Shown: one piece after another, positions 6,802-8,314 of the stretch | Layout: each line of letters begins with the position of its first letter | How positions within the stretch are numbered: position 1 is the first letter of the stretch | NCBI GenBank assembly: GCA_031258265.1 | Contig: JAIRNB010000304.1 | Location: 1 to 8,314 of the forward strand | Direction: 5' to 3' | DNA: 8,314 nucleotides | Source: Treponema sp. | GTDB taxonomy: Bacteria; Spirochaetota; Spirochaetia; Treponematales; Breznakiellaceae | Position numbers and translations under genes: made by a program | Notes under the pieces: generated by a model | What the model was told of the DNA's origin: nothing | What the model saw: the letters and a program-made list of their open reading frames with translations, nothing else | Databases searched by the model: none

Positions 6802-6830
6802 TTGCATCTCCCGCGGGGATATGCTACTCT
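6802..6830 (+). promoter_or_regulatory. Possible promoter of the AAA-ATPase-like gene
   Basis: TTGCAT (6802-6807) and TACTCT (6825-6830) are spaced by 17 bases, a passable sigma-70 arrangement. TATGCT (6820-6825) with a -35 at 6797-6802 is another choice. The upstream palindrome abuts it. Transcription from here would give a leader of about 250 bases before the ATG at 7092. The matches are partial, so the call is tentative. Confidence 0.3.
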
Positions 6831-6841
6831 TTGCCGTAACA

Positions 6842-7087
6842 GCGGTCGAAAGTTTCACCCATAAGTGACCGCAGCCCGGCAAGTTTGTTTCGGCGGCGGC
6901 CAGGTTTACACGTATTTCCTTATCCTATAAGGAATTAGCGTTTCAGGAAGCCGCGGAACCGGGGCCCCAAGTCCATGTCTGCATTATGGACAGACTCGGA
7001 TTGCAGGCGATCCGTGCCGTAGCCCATGGACAGCCTGGCCTGCCAACGCCATTAAAAAGCCGCCGGCCAGGAAGACCGTCAAGACGG
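6842..7087 (+). promoter_or_regulatory. Hairpin-rich 5' leader of the AAA-ATPase-like gene
   Basis: Several inverted repeats lie in series: GCGGTC/GACCGC (6842-6847, 6867-6872); TTCCTTAT/ATAAGGAA with a 3-base loop (6916-6934); GTCCAT/ATGGAC (6971-6976, 6986-6991), overlapping the competing GTCTG/CAGAC (6977-6981, 6991-6995); and CGGAT/ATCCG (6997-7014). CCTGGCC (7034-7040) can pair with either GGCCAGG copy (6898-6904 or 7065-7071), so alternative folds exist. A last small hairpin CCGT-CAAG-ACGG (7076-7087) ends 4 bases before the ATG. No known riboswitch class was recognised. Confidence 0.35.
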
Positions 7088-7091
7088 ACGC

Positions 7092-8314
7092 ATGAAGCAA
7101 AAATTACCCATCGGCATACAAGATTTCACAAAAATCCGCGAAGACGGTTACCGTTATGTTGATAAAACCGCCCGGATACACGAACTTGTAACCGGCGCGG
7201 CGGGACCCGTTTTCCTGTCCCGTCCCCGGCGCTTTGGGAAGTCCCTGCTCTGTTCAAGTTTGGACGCCCTCTTTAGGGGACGGCGGGACCTTTTTGACGG
7301 AACCGCGGGACGGCCGCCGCTTGCCATCAATGCCCTTGACTGGGAATGGAAAAAGCATCCGGTTATCCACATCGATCTTAATCCGGGGGATTATACCGCA
7401 GGCTCTTCCATTCTTGCCAGTCAACTGAATATTACGCTTGAGCTGCATGAAAAAAAGTATGGCCTAGCCCAGGGTGTAACCGATGACCCTGCCGGACGTT
7501 TCAGACAGCTTATTGCCGGTCTTGCCGAAAGGACAGGGGAAAAAGCGGTTGTCATTATCGACGAATACGACAAACCCCTTTTGACAACGATTGACGCGCC
7601 GGATATACACGCGCGAGTCCGAAACGCCCTTAAGGCTTTCTACGGGGTCCTTAAATCTTCCGATGCCTGTCTCCAGTTTGTCCTGCTGACCGGCGTCACC
7701 AAGTTTTCCCAGGTCAGCGTGTTTTCCGATTTGAATAACCTTACCGACATTTCCCTGAACCCCCATTTTTACGATTTATGTGGCATCACCCAGGAGGAAC
7801 TGGAAGCCGGTTTTCAACCGGAAATAAACGAAATTGCGCGGGAAAAAGGCATCGATAAAGGCGAATACCTTGCCAAGGTAAAACGCTTTTACAACGGCTA
7901 CCGGTTTTCAAAGAAACCGGATACGGTCTATAATCCCTTTGGACTTCTGAATCATTTTTTTAATTACGGCGACTTTGAAACCTACTGGTTTTCCACCGGT
8001 ACGCCTACCTTTCTTATCAAATTAATCGAGCGGCAAAAGATCGATATTCTGGGTTTGGAAAAAAGCGCCTTCACCCTTGCGGCGTTACAAAGGTTTAACG
8101 TTGATAATATGGACGCCCTGGCGGTGCTGTACCAGTCCGGATACTTAACCATCGTTGATTACAATGAAGAATTCAACGAGTACACCCTGGATTACCCCAA
8201 CGAGGAAGTACGGTCGGCCTTTGCGGAATCCCTGTTGGAACAGTATATCCACGTATCCGCGCAGGATATGAACGCGCTGATGGTAAAACTGCCCCGGGCC
8301 CTGGCCAAGGGAGA
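7092..8314 (+). CDS. AAA-ATPase-like protein (PF09820 type), N-terminal part
   Basis: The frame is open from ATG 7092 to the window end (407 codons; no stop). The opening MKQKLPIGIQDFTKIRE, followed by Y-R-Y-V-D-K-T, is the signature start of the AAA-ATPase-like family, so this ATG is secure even though no clear Shine-Dalgarno is visible. The P-loop is the family's non-canonical RPRRFGKSL (residues 44-52, K50). Walker B is VVIIDEYDKP with D157 and E158. LLTGVTKF (198-205) is a sensor-like strand, and KRFYNGYRF (264-272) is another family hallmark. Members usually carry a C-terminal PD-(D/E)XK nuclease-like domain (DUF1703), which would start beyond this window. The cellular role is not established; such genes are often multi-copy in gut bacteria, and I infer an accessory or mobile character. 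It could be part of a defence or toxin-like locus, but nothing here proves that. Confidence 0.9.
   Translation, partial: MKQKLPIGIQDFTKIREDGYRYVDKTARIHELVTGAAGPVFLSRPRRFGKSLLCSSLDALFRGRRDLFDGTAGRPPLAINALDWEWKKHPVIHIDLNPGDYTAGSSILASQLNITLELHEKKYGLAQGVTDDPAGRFRQLIAGLAERTGEKAVVIIDEYDKPLLTTIDAPDIHARVRNALKAFYGVLKSSDACLQFVLLTGVTKFSQVSVFSDLNNLTDISLNPHFYDLCGITQEELEAGFQPEINEIAREKGIDKGEYLAKVKRFYNGYRFSKKPDTVYNPFGLLNHFFNYGDFETYWFSTGTPTFLIKLIERQKIDILGLEKSAFTLAALQRFNVDNMDALAVLYQSGYLTIVDYNEEFNEYTLDYPNEEVRSAFAESLLEQYIHVSAQDMNALMVKLPRALAKG

Larger units (their letters stand above)
6572..7091 (+). other. 520-bp non-coding region with hairpins, C-rich tract and leader
   Basis: I see no gene on either strand: the open frames here are short, cross the helicase end or the C-rich tract, and lack any family resemblance. 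The region holds a hairpin (6614-6630), a C-rich stretch (about 6699-6766), a perfect palindrome (6772-6800), a possible promoter (6802-6830) and a hairpin-rich leader up to the next ATG. These are listed separately. No clean intrinsic terminator with a T-run was found for the helicase gene. AAAAACG (6640-6646) and CGTTTTT (6679-6685) form a widely spaced inverted repeat that may serve. Confidence 0.6.

Noticed and set aside
6572..7091. CRISPR array or insertion-sequence ends in the long intergenic region
   Set aside because: The inverted repeats differ from each other, there are no regularly spaced direct repeats, no target-site duplications and no transposase.

Overview
The window is a moderately GC-rich bacterial segment. 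All recognisable genes lie on the + strand. Its base composition, GCC/GGC-rich codon use, GTG starts and gene types would fit a spirochaete of the termite-gut Treponema kind, but that is an impression from memory of such genomes; nothing here, such as rRNA, proves it.

Region 1 (1-3644) is a nucleotide-sugar block for surface polysaccharide. It holds the 3' end of rmlC (dTDP-4-dehydrorhamnose 3,5-epimerase) and then rmlD (dTDP-4-dehydrorhamnose reductase), whose start overlaps the rmlC stop. A 103-bp gap precedes a UDP-glucose 6-dehydrogenase (ugd), followed 6 bp later by a UDP-glucuronate 4-epimerase-type SDR protein. Together they would supply dTDP-L-rhamnose, UDP-glucuronate and UDP-galacturonate to glycosyltransferases outside the window.

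Region 2 (3645-4039) is a junction. It holds a short reading frame resembling the middle of an AlbA_2/RecG-like ATP-binding protein, apparently a remnant without either end. Next come a hairpin shaped like an intrinsic terminator (best on the minus strand) and a compact, multiply self-complementary element closed by an 8-bp stem (3916-4006). This element is the most novel-looking part of the window: it could be a small RNA gene on the minus strand or a structured leader of the downstream helicase gene.

Region 3 (4040-6571) is an 843-residue SNF2-family (superfamily 2) ATPase with all helicase motifs intact, a long unassigned N-terminal part and an Ala-rich linker near its C-terminus.

Region 4 (6572-7091) has no gene I can support. 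It contains a C-rich stretch (G-quadruplex-capable on the minus strand), a perfect 14-bp-arm palindrome, a possible promoter and a roughly 250-nt leader full of small hairpins.

Region 5 (7092-8314) is the first 407 codons of a protein of the AAA-ATPase-like (PF09820) family, usually fused to a PD-(D/E)XK nuclease-like domain (DUF1703) that would lie beyond the window. The window thus passes from a core-like sugar pathway into accessory DNA. A joint function for the SNF2 protein and the AAA protein, for example in defence, is possible but not shown.
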